Source: Paratrimastix pyriformis
Taxonomy: Eukaryota > Preaxostyla > Paratrimastigidae
DNA length: 64,000 bases
Direction of reading: 5' to 3'
NCBI GenBank assembly: GCA_027972325.1
Contig: JAPMOS010000090.1
Span: 62,001 to 126,000 of the forward strand
In this document: piece by piece, positions 1-10,733 of the stretch
Numbering within the stretch: the stretch's first letter is position 1
Layout: each line of letters begins with the position of its first letter
Position numbers and translations under genes: made by a program
The notes under the pieces: model-generated
Database searches by the model: none
Told to the model about the DNA's origin: nothing
Seen by the model: only the letters and a program-made list of their open reading frames with translations

Positions 1-476
1 CGAAACCAGCAAGCCACAAAGCAAACGGCGGACCTTGCCCTTGAATTGGCGACACCCGTACTCGTCAAACCCTCTGCGTTGGTCCGAGTCAGCCGGGGGG
101 ACGGCGGCAAAAATGGGACCACCAGACCTTTGCCAGGCTTGTTCGATTAAATGCTGGATACGAACGATGCCAGGGACAAAGCCCGCGCCTGGAGAATCAT
201 GAGTTGGAGATGAATGATCGGTCGTGCCGGACCCCCGAATAGAGGGCGCAGGAAGGCAGGACGCCTGAGCAGGGCAGAACCAAGGAGCTGGATATTTCGA
301 TAACCGCAACCAAAACCCGTGTCTCGGTCGCCACTCGTGTAATGGTCTGGGACAAGATCCGGGTGATCAAGAGCAACTCCGACAAGGAGTGGACTGACCG
401 AAATCATTGCAGAGGATAACACGTTTGACCCCACGAATATTCCCCGTCCGAAAACAGTGTGCAATAACGGGCACAA
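1..476 (-). CDS. ZUP1/UfSP-like (peptidase C78) cysteine protease, partial
   Basis: The minus strand reads a C78-type papain-fold peptidase that runs off the left edge of the window. The diagnostic block is TGFGCGYRNIQ, with the presumed catalytic Cys codon at 306-308. It is followed, after a probable 44-nt intron (about 185-228, donor GTCCGG), by GFVPGIVRIQHLIEQAW and a GFDEYGCRQFKGK stretch like the segment after the nucleophile in ZUP1. Known family members cleave K63-linked ubiquitin chains (ZUP1) or UFM1 (UfSP). The nucleophile context GFGCGYRN is closer to ZUP1. The His and Asp of the catalytic site would lie beyond position 1 and cannot be checked. The 5' end is uncertain: upstream minus-strand sequence up to about 730 is open and contains a CSFC pair that may be part of an N-terminal zinc finger. 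Confidence 0.6.
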
Positions 477-732
477 GTGCTATCAAAAGGTTCAGGCGTC
501 CGAGAAACGGTTAGGCTCCGATGCGGACAGAAAGAGCAGGTTTCGAGGTCAGGCATCGTGTCGTCTTGGAGAGGTGGTGGAGGTGGCGCACGGTGTCGGG
601 GATCTGGGCGAGATGCCATCTTTTTCGCGGGGGCTCCTCCGGTGGTGTGGCCACCGCTCTTCCAGCCCCGTTCAGCCTGCGACATCTCACGTGCCCCGGT
701 TGGGTTTCGCCGTGCTTTTCGTTTGATCACTG

Positions 733-1396
733 ATGGAGTGCTCTCCTCTTGCTCGTGTCCTCGCCACCGCCAAGCAGGCCATGGATCGGTACGTAAGATT
801 TTATTCTGGATTTATTTGAGTATTATTTTCATGACCGTTTCCTCTTTTCCTCGAATCGTCTTACTTGACTGTTGGGCCAGGAATGACGCAAAGGAAGCCA
901 TCATGACCCTTCTCAGGATTGACCTGACTCAAAAGAACACTGAGAATGAGGTTCGCATGATGCCACTGAAGTGATCCACGCGTTTACTCCCTTTCTTGTG
1001 TTGTCCAATCTCCTGGCTTCGTCTTCTTCGACTACAGGACGCCTACAATGCCGCCCTTGTCGCTGGGATGGCCGCGATTCGCGTGGATGAGGCGACGAAG
1101 GAGTTCCTGAATCCCCTTGATCCCATTCAGGTCTGTTGCCTGCACTGGTCCATTTTTTTTATCGCCCTCCTTTACAGCAAGACCTTTTGATGAAGGCCAT
1201 CTATGCCGGCTTTAAGCCCACCCCCAAGCCTGGGTCGACCGAGATGATCCCCCAAAAGGCTGATGTGTGCCAGCAATTGCTGAAGTGGCACGCCATTCTC
1301 CTGGAGAAGGCCGGCATTGGGGCAGTGGTGCGCGCTATTTCCGAGCGGTGCCCACCCCCTGGCGGCTTTGTGGAGGAGGAGCTCGATGACGATTAG
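733..1396 (+). CDS. ARPC5: ARP2/3 complex subunit 5 (p16)
   Basis: Four exons (733-788, 881-950, 1038-1130, 1178-1396) join to a 145-residue protein, the usual length of ARPC5. This all-helical subunit tethers ARPC4 and Arp2 in the seven-protein complex that nucleates branched actin filaments. The C-terminal half carries the family signature: DLLMKAIYAGF, then LLKWHAILLEKAGIGAVVRAI. The ATG at 733 gives MECSPLARVLATAKQAMDR, which continues in frame through all three introns. Donors are GTACGT, GTTCGC and GTCTGT, and the acceptors are all CAG. The last 15 residues end in an acidic run not typical of animal ARPC5. The assignment rests on motif recognition and exon continuity. Confidence 0.85.
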
Positions 1397-2155
1397 ATCC
1401 TCGAGGTGCGATCCGCCGTTCTCTCCTGATTCCGCCACCGCCACCAACACCCACCAACATCCCCCACCCACCACCTCTTTCACCCAGGCTTTGTTGTTAT
1501 TGTATCATCCTCCCCTTTTTGAATAATATCGCCCACTCCAAGCGGGCCCTCCTCCCTCCCCCTCCTTCCCTCCCGGCGCCCGAACGGACGAGCCGATGCA
1601 TATTCCTCGCCCGGGGGAGAGCGACGGTGAGAAATCGCGTACAAAAGCGGGACAAGAAGAGCATGAAGGGAAGGGAAGGGGGGGCGGGACGAACAACCGC
1701 ACAGACGGGACACCACCACACACAAGAACAACAGAGACACAGAACACCACGCCGCGTTCGGACCGAAATTGATCACGAAAGCGCGCGGGCAGAGCGGACC
1801 GCCACACCCCGCTGGGTGTGTGGTGACCCACCTGCCAGCAGAAGGGGAGTGGCATGATTATAAGCCAACAAACCGGACGAGAGGAGAGTGGAAGTGAGGA
1901 TGGAAGGCATCGCCGCGAAAGGGGATGGGGGGAAGCCAAGGGGAGGCAACGGCGAGGGATGCGATGTAAAGGGATCATGCGCATGCGCATGAGGACGGGA
2001 GGGGAGAGAGGAGAAGAGCAGCAATGACAACGGCACCCCGATCGTACCCCCCGGTGGTGGATGGTGCGTCAAGTGTGTGCGTCTGTCCTTTTGGGTACGA
2101 AGCGGGTGCTCAACCCCGGGGTGCGAGCCCCCGCCCATCCGGCGCACAGGCGGAC
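1397..2155. other. intergenic, no gene seen
   Basis: The 3' flank of the ARPC5-like gene. It holds a CT-rich stretch (1420-1580) and GA-rich stretches. Reading frames on both strands are Pro/Ser/Arg-rich with no recognisable domain, so I call nothing here. Confidence 0.5.
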
Positions 2156-3990
2156 TCAACTCCGGAGTGGCGAGTCAGTCACCAAAGGGAGGTCACCAGG
2201 TCGACTCAACCCCGGGAAGGCGAGCCGCCCCCACGCCTGGTGCTCAGCTGCCCGTCCGACACGCCGCCCCCGGTGCGGTGGGAGGGCGATGGCCCAAGGG
2301 GCGAGCCGCTCCGCCCCCGGGCGGATGGACCCGCCGGAGAGGAGGTGGCGCTGCTTCGGAAGGTCGAGAGCGGGCCGGGCGACCGAAGGGGACTCCCCGT
2401 CCGTGGCGCTTCGGCCGATCTGGGGGGTCGGAGTGACAACAGGGGGAAGGCAGGCCGTGAGCGACTTGCGGCGACTTCTTGGCGTTGGTGCTGCCCATGT
2501 CCCATGCGTGGTCTTGTTGGAATGTGCGCGAGTCGCGTGTTGTCCAGCGCGTGTGGACGGGGGGGTGGGGGGTGGGGTGGGGGTTGGGGGGGGGGGGGGG
2601 GGGGCAGACAGCCGCAGGGCCTCCTCGAGCTCGCTGTACGCGCGGCGCTGCTCGGTCTGGGCGCGTCGGAGCCGCTCGAGCAGCTGCTGTTCGGCCCGCT
2701 CCAGCCGCTGGGCATCCGTCAGCTGGTTGGGGCGGTGATAACCATGGTGATGATGCCCGTTAGGGTGAAGGGAGGGGAGGCGGGAGGGGGATGCGGGATG
2801 TGGGATGTGGGTGATGATATGGGATGTGATGTGGGTGATGATGTGGGATGTGGGATGTGGGGGCGCAGACGATGAACTCGCGTTCCATGTGGAGGGCCTC
2901 GATTTGGGCCTCTTTCTCACCCGCGATCCGCCTCTCGTATTCCAGCTGGACGATCCCATGCCGAGAAGATGGGGGAGGGCAGGTGGCGGTGAGTCGTTGC
3001 GAAGAGACAGGAAGCGAACGACGAGTGAAGGCTCTGGACTGCTGCTAAGTGAGCGAGGTCCCGCATCCCCGCATCCCCGCATCCCGTTTCTCGTATCCCT
3101 GCATCCCCGCATCCCGTTTCTCGTATCCCCGCAGCCCGCAGTCGGACTCACCTTGGCTTGGGCCATCTGCTGCTGAGCTGCCGTCTCCAGGGTTCGAATG
3201 ACAGCGCTGTGCTCCCGGTTCTTGGCCACGGCCTCATCGCGGCTCCGGCGCATCATGTCCTCGTGCTCCTGGGGTGAGAGCGGTAGGTGTCACCAGCCGG
3301 CGGGAGAGTAAAGAGACCTGTCGAGCAATTCGCAGTTTCTGAGCGTCCTCCTGCTTTTTTCTGAGCTTTTCCTCTTCATGAAGCTGAAATCAGAGGTGGC
3401 CGGTGAGGGGATGGTGCGTGGTCAATGGACTGATTGTTGTATGGTCGGACCTGAAAGATACGCCTCTGCTCTTTTTTGATTTCGTATTGTCGGCGAGCTT
3501 GCTCGCGTGATTGCAGCATTTGCTGGTACTTCTCCTCCTCCTTTTTGCGGAGACGCTCATCGGCAGCCTGCTTCGCCTCCATGATTTGTTGCGCCTTCAC
3601 TCGGGCAGCTTCTATTCTTTTTTGGGCCGCGAACTCTTCTTTTTGCAGCTTCATTACTCGGTTCTGGAGGGAAAGATACTCGAGCTCGGCTTGCTTAGCT
3701 AGTTGAGGAGAGATGAGGAGAGGAAGCGGGTGGATTAGTGGTGCCGAACCTCCAATCTGCGCGACAAAGTGCGGATTTCTGATGGGCGAAAGTCCACGAG
3801 AGACTGGAAGAACACCAGTCGGAGGGCGCTTGGGGGAAAGACTTCCCCCCGATGAGCGGATCGAAGGTGGTGCTGCGCTCGAAATGCGAGGGGGAGTGCT
3901 ACATAGGGGAAGGGAAGGTGTCGCAAGCGGCGATGGGAAAGGCTCCAGCTCGAGAAGGAAAAAAAGTGCCCGGCTTGGAGAGAGGGATAA
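2156..3990 (-). CDS. coiled-coil protein of unknown function
   Basis: A multi-exon minus-strand gene for a charged, helical protein. Exons recognised from coding quality are: one ending near 3452 that begins LAKQAELEYLSLQNRV and runs through QKRIEAARVKAQQIM; a short one (about 3320-3383) with LHEEEKLRKKQEDAQKLR; one (about 3150-3273) with EHEDMMRRSRDEAVAKN; one (about 2885-2960) with LEYERRIAGEKEAQIEAL; and one (about 2620-2725) with LTDAQRLERAEQQLLERL and AQTEQRRAYSELEEAL. Heptad-like Leu/Ala spacing with alternating Lys/Arg and Glu implies a long coiled coil, as in ciliary or cytoskeletal proteins, but I cannot name the family. The 5' Ser/Pro-rich exon (about 3730-3895) and the 3' end are uncertain. 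Introns include a 19-base poly-C (coding strand) at 2586-2604 and short GATG/CATC repeats. Confidence 0.6.
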
Positions 3991-4022
3991 GAACTGAAAG
4001 GTGAATCAGGCTCGGCCCCTTG

Positions 4023-5469
4023 ATGTCCAACGAGCCTTTTCACTTGCTCAATGTGGTTTCTGCCTTTAATGCCGGTCGGTTCTTCTCCTCAGCTTGTTTA
4101 TTTATCGATTTGCCTAGGGACACACCTTGACCTGAATTCGATCATCCAAAAGATTCCGATGGCCGAGTACAATCCCAAGGTCCGGACGCAATCAGCTGGT
4201 GCATCATTCACTCTGCATTAGCGCTTTCCTGCTGTTATTCTAAGGCTCAAAGAGCCCAAGTCGATGGCCTTTATTTTCGCCAACGGTCGCATCGTGATTG
4301 TCGGGCCAAAGAATGAGATGGACAGCCGTTCGGCGGCCTCGAAATGTGCAAATGTTCTCACTCGCAAGCTGGCACCACAAATTATTCAGTTCAGCGAGTT
4401 TCGTCTCCAGAATATGGTTGCCGAGTCGAACCTGGGGTTCCCCGTGCACTTAGAGGCCTTCGCCTGCGTGCATGCGCATACAACAACCGTCTGGAGTTAA
4501 CGGCTCCGGTTTTGGTGGATTCCACCCTTGGGATAGTACGACCCCGAGTGCTTTCCGGGCTGTTTGTACCGAATGCCGGAGGCGCGCGCGCGGATCATGG
4601 TGTTCCGGTCTGGGAAGGTGGTGCTGACCAAAGCGCGGGTCTGTCCCCCTGCCCCCTCTCTCCATCCTCCATCCCCCCCCGGAGCCGCTCCACCACGCAC
4701 ATCCCTGATTCTCCTTCACCCCTCGTGTCAGAGCCGCGAGGAGATCAAATGGGTTCTCGAGCGCCTCAACACGATTCTGGCCCCATTCCGGATCGTCGAT
4801 GCGGCGGCACCAACCACGGCGGCACCAACCACGGCAGCACCAACCACGGCAGCACCAACCACGGCGGCACCAACCATGGCGGCACCAACCATGGCGGCAC
4901 CAACCATGGCGGCACCAACAGACTCTGCCGGCCCGGCGCCAACACCATCCCAGGCCCCAACACTGGCCCCACTCACAACACCAGCTGTTGCTCCGGCCCC
5001 GGTTGTTCCTGCCATGCCTCCACCCCCACCCGTGGTGGCTGCCACCCCACCTCCCTCGCCTCATCCCCCCGTACATCTCCCTCCCCACCCCGTTTCCGCC
5101 GTCTCGGTGCACGAGTTGGCCACCCCATCGGATGGCACGCCTCTCCCCGCTCCTGTGCCCCTCCCCGGGCAAATGCACATGCACGCGGACCAGCCGTCGC
5201 TGCCCGGGGTTGAACCATCACCACAGCAGCCTCCACTACCCCCGCCCCAGTCACTACTACTACAACAACAACAGCAGCAGCAGCCGGCAGGGACAGCGCA
5301 GCTGCCATTACCAACGCCAGCACCACTAGCAATACCAATGCCACCACCAACACTACCAGCAGCGCCGCCGCCAACACCTGGGCAGGGGCAGGGACAGGGA
5401 CAGGGGACGGGAGATGGGCCTGACCTGGAACTGGACATGATGCCCGACCTGGAGTTCGACATGCACTGA
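4023..5469 (+). CDS. TBP: TATA-binding protein with long C-terminal tail
   Basis: Five exons (4023-4074, 4118-4179, 4222-4488, 4537-4638, 4732-5469) encode 406 residues. The two TBP saddle repeats are clear: NVVSAFNAGTHLDLNSIIQ, AEYNPKRFPAVILRLKEPKS, AFIFANGRIVIVG and FRLQNMV in the first, and YDPECFPGCLYRM, IMVFRSGKVVLTKAR, REEIKWVLERL in the second. TBP binds TATA and related promoters in the nucleus and seeds initiation by all three polymerases. The DNA-intercalating Phe positions appear conserved in AFIF and MVF, but the core is divergent elsewhere. Two features are odd. The N-terminal arm before the saddle is only about 8 residues, whereas most eukaryotic TBPs vary there. After the saddle comes a tail of about 220 residues: an APTTA/APTMA repeat, Pro-rich blocks, poly-Gln and a GQGQGQG run. 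The introns are 42-93 nt. Confidence 0.85.
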
Positions 5470-5687
5470 GCCGGACCCTCACACTCGCGAAGGGACGGTG
5501 ACGGGGACGGGGACGCGGACGCGGGGACGGGGACGGGAGCTGGCCCCACCTGGAGTTCGACATGCACTGAGCCGGCCCACACTGCTGGCCCCCTCCACCC
5601 CTCCCGCCCCGCATGCCTCATGCGCTTCTCCCGCCCTTTGGAGGCATGCGAAACCCCTCCGGCTCTATGCCGCCTCCCACTTCTCGA

Positions 5688-5718
<31 letters not shown>

Positions 5719-6157
5719 CCCCCGTCGGGCGCGGGTTCGTGTTCGTCTGGGGCCCTCCCTGGACGCCAGGCCGGTGATTTTTTCCCCTCGGGGCACCCAA
5801 ACACCGTGTTGATGGCTCAGCTTGGGTGGGGGGATAGGGAGGGATGGGGGGGGGGGGGGGGGGGCTATACATTCCCGGAGGAGCTGTCATACGGGCGGCA
5901 ACCAATAATAGCACAAACCGAAGAACCGAAGGGAGGGTTCGAGATCAGAGGAGAAGGAAGACGAAAACGCACTCACGCTCGCTGCTAGCCGCACGAAACT
6001 ACGCACTGGCGCTTGAAGAGAGAGAAAGAGGCGAATTGGATCGGGCGGCGACGGTGGTGGAGACTGGACAAAGAAGATGGATCACTCGATGGAGAACGGA
6101 GGGGGGAGTCAGAGAAGGCGCGACAGGATGACGTCAGCCAGCGGCCATCCTTGCTTT
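5470..6157. other. intergenic with duplicated TBP 3' end
   Basis: No gene is seen. A second copy of the last codons of TBP (CTGGAGTTCGACATGCACTGA and the following GCCGG) lies at about 5549-5575, roughly 100 bp after the original at 5449-5475. The two are separated by a GGGGACG-type repeat. A CTG run at 5689-5715 and an 18-base G run near 5847-5864 follow. Confidence 0.6.
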
Positions 6158-6290
6158 TCATTCGTCGCCGGGTTTCACCTCGTCTTCCCTCCGTGGGGCC
6201 TTCCGCTCCTCGCCGCCCTCAGCCTCCTCGGCCTGCCCATCGCGCTCGTGCTTCTGGCCGGTGTGTTGAGCATCATCCGCCTCGCCCTCG

Positions 6291-6337
<47 letters not shown>

Positions 6338-7169
6338 GCCTTCCTCCTGCTCCTCCTGCTCCTCGTCCCCTTCTTTCGCCCCGTCACTCGGTTCGTCCGC
6401 GCCCTCCTCTGCGCCACCGCACACGGCAGCTTCTTCGGGCGCGCCATCTCCTGGCAGAGGGGTGTCATCGATCAGGCCCTCGGCTTCGGCGTCCTCCTCC
6501 TCCTCCTCCTCCTCCTCATCGGCGGCTTCTTCGAGGTCGTCCATGTCCTTGCCGTCCCTACGGAGGCCGACAGTGTCTCCACCACCCCGGGAAGAAGCAG
6601 ACCGATCCATCCGATCGAGGAACTTCAAATGGGCGAACTTTTCGAAGCACTGCTTGCGGTAGGCTGCCTGGTCCGACACGGGGTTTCCGAGCAGGTCGAG
6701 AGCTTCCAGCTCCGCCAGGGGGATCTATACGCCGACGGTGGGTGAGACTTTTGAGCATGTTTCCAAGTGTAGCACAGACCAACTTGGACACCTCTTCCAA
6801 CGAACGTACGCGGTTCCCAGAAAGGCTGAGATCTTTCAATGCCGGGCATGCGCGAGCGATATGTTCGAGACCGCTCACAATACGATTGTCGTTCAGCTCC
6901 AACTTTGTGAGCTTGGGAAGGACGGGAAGAGTCTCGAGTGACGTGATCCCGCAGAGTGAGCACGAGAGATACTCCAGATTGGGAAGAGTCGCAAGAGGGG
7001 AGAAGTCAACGTTCGGGGGAAACTTTTGTCGGTCAAGAATGACCTCCTATTGGGGAGATAGCGGACAAAGGCATGCACGAAACGATACAAGTGTGAAGCA
7101 TCATCAGACCTTGCAATCTGCCTTCTCCGCTTTCAAATGGGCTTCGAGGATTGATTGAAATGTGGCCAT
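6158..7169 (-). CDS. ANP32: ANP32-family acidic leucine-rich nuclear phosphoprotein
   Basis: Three exons (7110-7169, 6780-7046, 6158-6724) encode 297 residues. The N-terminal half is the ANP32 LRR domain (LPNLEYLSCSLCGITSL, LTKLELNDNRIVSGLEHI, ALKDLSLSGNRVRSLEEV, LEALDLLGNPVSDQAAY) capped by FAHLKFLDRMDRS, which matches the LRR cap of the family. The second half is a long acidic region with poly-Glu and an uninterrupted Gly-Glu run encoded by a CCCTCA hexanucleotide array (plus strand, about 6290-6340). Members act in the nucleus as histone chaperones, PP2A inhibitors and mRNA-export cofactors; which role applies here cannot be told. The start ATG at 7169 gives MATFQSILEAHLKAEK. Donors are GTCTGA and GTCTGT, and both acceptors are TAG. 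Confidence 0.85.
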
Positions 7170-7316
7170 TTCTTGGCGCTATTCAAGAAATCTGATGGAA
7201 TGAACAAGAGGGCGCACCTGAATTTTTGAGTTCCCCAACTGAGGAGTTCCCCAACTGAGTCGATAGTCCGGTCAGGGAAACACGACTTTTCTCCAAGTGA
7301 TTTTTGGTGTCATCGA

Positions 7317-10300
7317 ATGGAGGCCGTTCCCGATGAAATTTTCCTCCAAATTTTCTCGCATGTTGCGGTAAATCACCACCACCATGTTTGGACGACTCCT
7401 CACACGGATTTGAGTGCCTCCTTTGAGGGCGATCTTCCCTCACGTCATGCCGTCCGGCACTGCCCATTCAACGGATGTTTTTGCTGTGCGTCACTCAGCT
7501 CTCACTTTACGTTGCGGCGGGTTTGCCACCGATGGAACGGCCTTGCCGATATCCTCCTCTTCGGTCTGGGGCTGGATTGCTCCGATCCGATCGTCCGGGG
7601 CCACATCGGCGAGAAAGCCTGGAAGGCTTACTTTTCTCCTCATGCCACCCGGACACCCGTGACAGCTCTCAATCTCTCCGGATGCAGTCGCATAACAGAC
7701 TCATTCCTCGATCGTTTGTTGACCGCCTACGGGCCCACCCTCCGGGCCCTTGATATCTCATTCTCCGCGTCCGTCACCGCGAACTGCCTGTATACCATTG
7801 GACATGCATGCCCTCACTTGACGGCACTGAATCTGCGCAACTCCCGGCAGCTGATCTTGAAGCCGACCCTGGGGATTCCCTCCCTGGTCAGCATGACCCA
7901 CCTCCGGTTGCTGGACATCTCCAACTTGGCCAGCGAGTCACTATCCCTGGGTAATGCTGTTCAAGATCGTGCCGGACAACAGGCCCAGGACGCAGGCGAC
8001 CTGCCGCACGCGTACCGGCGCCACTACGACCTGCCCACCCGGGAGGAGCTCGAGGAGGCCAACCCGGAGTACTTCGGGTTGGTGCCGGACGACCCCGAGC
8101 CGGTTGACCCTGCCGCACGTCCGGTGCGGATCCTGGCCGAAGGCGAGAACCTGGGTGACGACGATGGTCGACCTCGCCCGCCGGTGATATACCCTTACGG
8201 TCACGATCCCCGGTTCTATTCCCCCGTCCTGGGTCGGGACGCCCTGAACAGCCCGCCACACTTCGCGGGCCTGGAGACACTGGTGGCAGACGCGCCCCTG
8301 TTGAGCGAGCGCAGCTGGGAGTGCCTCTTCCAGGCGCTCTGCGGCAGTCCCCTGTCGGCCCTGGTCTTGGGCACCCGCGCCCCGCTCTTCATGCCCTCCA
8401 GCCTGCTGCTGGCCCTGCTGCTGGCCCGCACCCAGGGCGCCATCCCGGACCACCCTGGGCTGGGGATGCTGCTGGGCGGCGACCTGCAGACTCTTTGGTG
8501 CCCCTTCCTGCCGCTGCCCGTACCACTGCTGCCTGCCGAGGGGCCCCTGGCCGCCCTGCACACGCTCCACGTGCCCTGGCTGACCCACGACCCACTGGTG
8601 GACCGGGCCGGGACTGTGGCGGCCCTGCGGGCGGCGGCGCCTGGGCTCGGGTCGCTGGGGGTGGGCCTCAGCCCCGCGGCACCGTACACCCTGACCGAGA
8701 CCGTCAACACCCTAGCCGCCTGGTTCCCCAAGCTGCGCCGGCTGGAGGTCACCTGGTGCAGCCCGCCCAAGGGTCCGCCTGACGGCTGGCTGATGGCCTG
8801 ATGAGGGGGTGTGGGCCTGCGCCTGACGCTCGCTGAATACTCATTTTGTGGGGTGTTTCCCCGATTTTCCACCGCCGCCGCCTCATTTGTGTGCTCATCA
8901 TCCCCGGGTTTGGGCGCCCGCCCGTCTTCCCAGATTACGACCGGCTCGCCATGGTCGCCAGCCCGCCCGCCGTCGCCCTCCCCCTGCAGCTGCCAACCGC
9001 CCCCCGCGAACCCCTCGACCTCGCCCTGACTTTCGCCGAGCCCCCGGCCGCCCTGAGCGCCATCACGGGCCAGCCGCCCGATATGCTCAGCCTCCTGCTG
9101 GCGATCTTCCCCCGAGGCGCCCGCGCCTACCGGTATCGCCTCACGGCGCTGCTCCTGCCCGCCGACCTGCCCAACCCGGACTTCCTCGAGTGGATCTGCG
9201 ACCCCGTCGTGTCGACATCACCCCCGGCCGGTGCCGCCAACATCCCCGGGGGTGGCAGCCGCACGATGCATCTGCTCCGGAGCATCCTGCATGCCAACCG
9301 GCCCTGGCTCCAGCGACTGCGGGTGGGCGGGGTGCTGCAGGGGGGCGGCCTGACCTGGGCCGGGGGAATGGGCCAGGCCTTGATGGGGGCCGGCTGCCTT
9401 GCCGGGCTGAGGTCGCTGTCCCTGGCAGGGGTGGCGGCCCTGGGCGACGACGACGCGACCGCCCTGCTCAAGGGTCCGTCTATGTGCCCCCTCCCACCTC
9501 CATCCCCCGCCATTCCGATCCGTCGCCGCCACACACCGTGATTCGCTCTCTGGTGCCCCACGTCATGGCTCTCCCCTCCATCCATCACCTTGTCCATCTC
9601 ACTCGACGCACCACCTGCCGCCTGCTGCCGCCACCGACGCACATCTCCCCTCCGCCACCTCTGGCCTCCTGCCGTAGGCTGCCCGCAGCTGGTGCGGCTC
9701 AGCCTGGCCGGGTGCGCCAGGGTGGGCGACCGGACGGCGGATGTGGTGGCCCGGTACCTGCCCGCCCTGGAAGTCCTGGACATGGAGAGGTCCGCGCGCT
9801 GCGACGGTTATCCCCCCCCCCCCCCCCCCCCCCTCCACCGGATGACTTTGTGATGGCAATGGGTGCTGAATCTGACCCATTCCACCCGATACCACAGGAC
9901 GGCCGTCACGGATGCGGCCGCGGTGCATTTTGCCTTTGGCAGTGCCAGCCCCCCACCACCGCATCCTGTCTCGCACCAAACGCCCGCCGCCCATGGCACA
10001 GATACAAAGCAGCCCGCAGCCCGTTCTACCGCCGCGGCTCTCACCCGGCCGACCGCCCAAGCGGCCAAGGTCGCTGCCGCCCGGATTCGAGTCGCGGTGG
10101 CCACAACCCCAGAGGAGCCCGAGTACGCCGGCGACTCAGTCATGCACCGGCTGCGATGGTTGTGCCTGTGTGAATGCCCCCGGGTGACTTGGGCCACGGT
10201 GAGGATGTTGGCTCACCCTCGCAGCGCGACCCGGTGTCTGACCACGCTGGCGGCATGCGGATGTCAGGGTCTTCGGGACCCCCACACCCAAGCGCAAAGG

Positions 10301-10444
10301 CGTCCTAATGCGATCGCCGACGCCACGCCATGGTGGGAGCGAGGCAACTCAACCGATGCGGGTGGTGCCTGTCCAGCACCTTTTGAGCTGTGTCTGAAAG
10401 CAGGACAAACAACTATGGCACATGAAGCCGTGGCAGAGTGGTGA
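7317..10444 (+). CDS. F-box / leucine-rich repeat protein
   Basis: Four exons (7317-8772, 8934-9473, 9678-9789, 9898-10444) give about 884 residues in one frame. The N-terminus is an F-box (VPDEIFLQIFSHV ... LRRVCHRWNGLADILLFG), with a His-rich insertion of about 45 residues that may be an undetected intron. LRRs of the cysteine-containing FBXL type follow (VTALNLSGCSRITDSFL, LRALDISFSASVTANCL, LTALNLRNSRQL, and near the C-terminus LVRLSLAGCARVGDRTADVV and MHRLRWLCLCECPRVTW). Such proteins recruit substrates to SCF ubiquitin ligases through SKP1. Donors are GTCCGC, GTCCGT and GTCCGC. A 20-base poly-C run sits in the third intron. The middle of the protein (about residues 200-550) is Gly/Ala/Pro/Leu-rich with weaker repeats. 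Confidence 0.75.
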
Positions 10445-10733
10445 ACTCCCAATTGTAAATGGGACTTTTCTTACGCCAAGATGGGCTAAAACGGTGAGTG
10501 GGGTAGAACCTTTCTTTTTGTCCCTTTTCTTGAAATGAATCCTCTTCTTTTCCTTTTGTATCGTTCTCCTCTTTCTTTCTTTCTTCCTCACCCCTTTCAT
10601 CGTTCTTCTCCGGCAATTGCCCCATTGTCCCCGGGCCAACACGTTTTTCCCCCTTTTCTTTTCAAGTCCGAGATAAATTTCGTGGGAGGCTCTAACGCTG
10701 AGGTCCTTGAGATTCTGAATTCAGCCGCCAAAA

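Noticed and set aside
6013-7158. 381-codon plus-strand frame across the ANP32 locus
   Set aside because: The Pro/Arg-rich shadow of the acidic minus-strand coding sequence.
10420-10495. tRNA-like stretch (GCAGAGTGGTGAACTC with a TCCCA/TGGGA stem)
   Set aside because: The loop would be eight bases, no T-arm GTTCRANYC or closing acceptor stem follows, and the 5' part overlaps the F-box/LRR stop.
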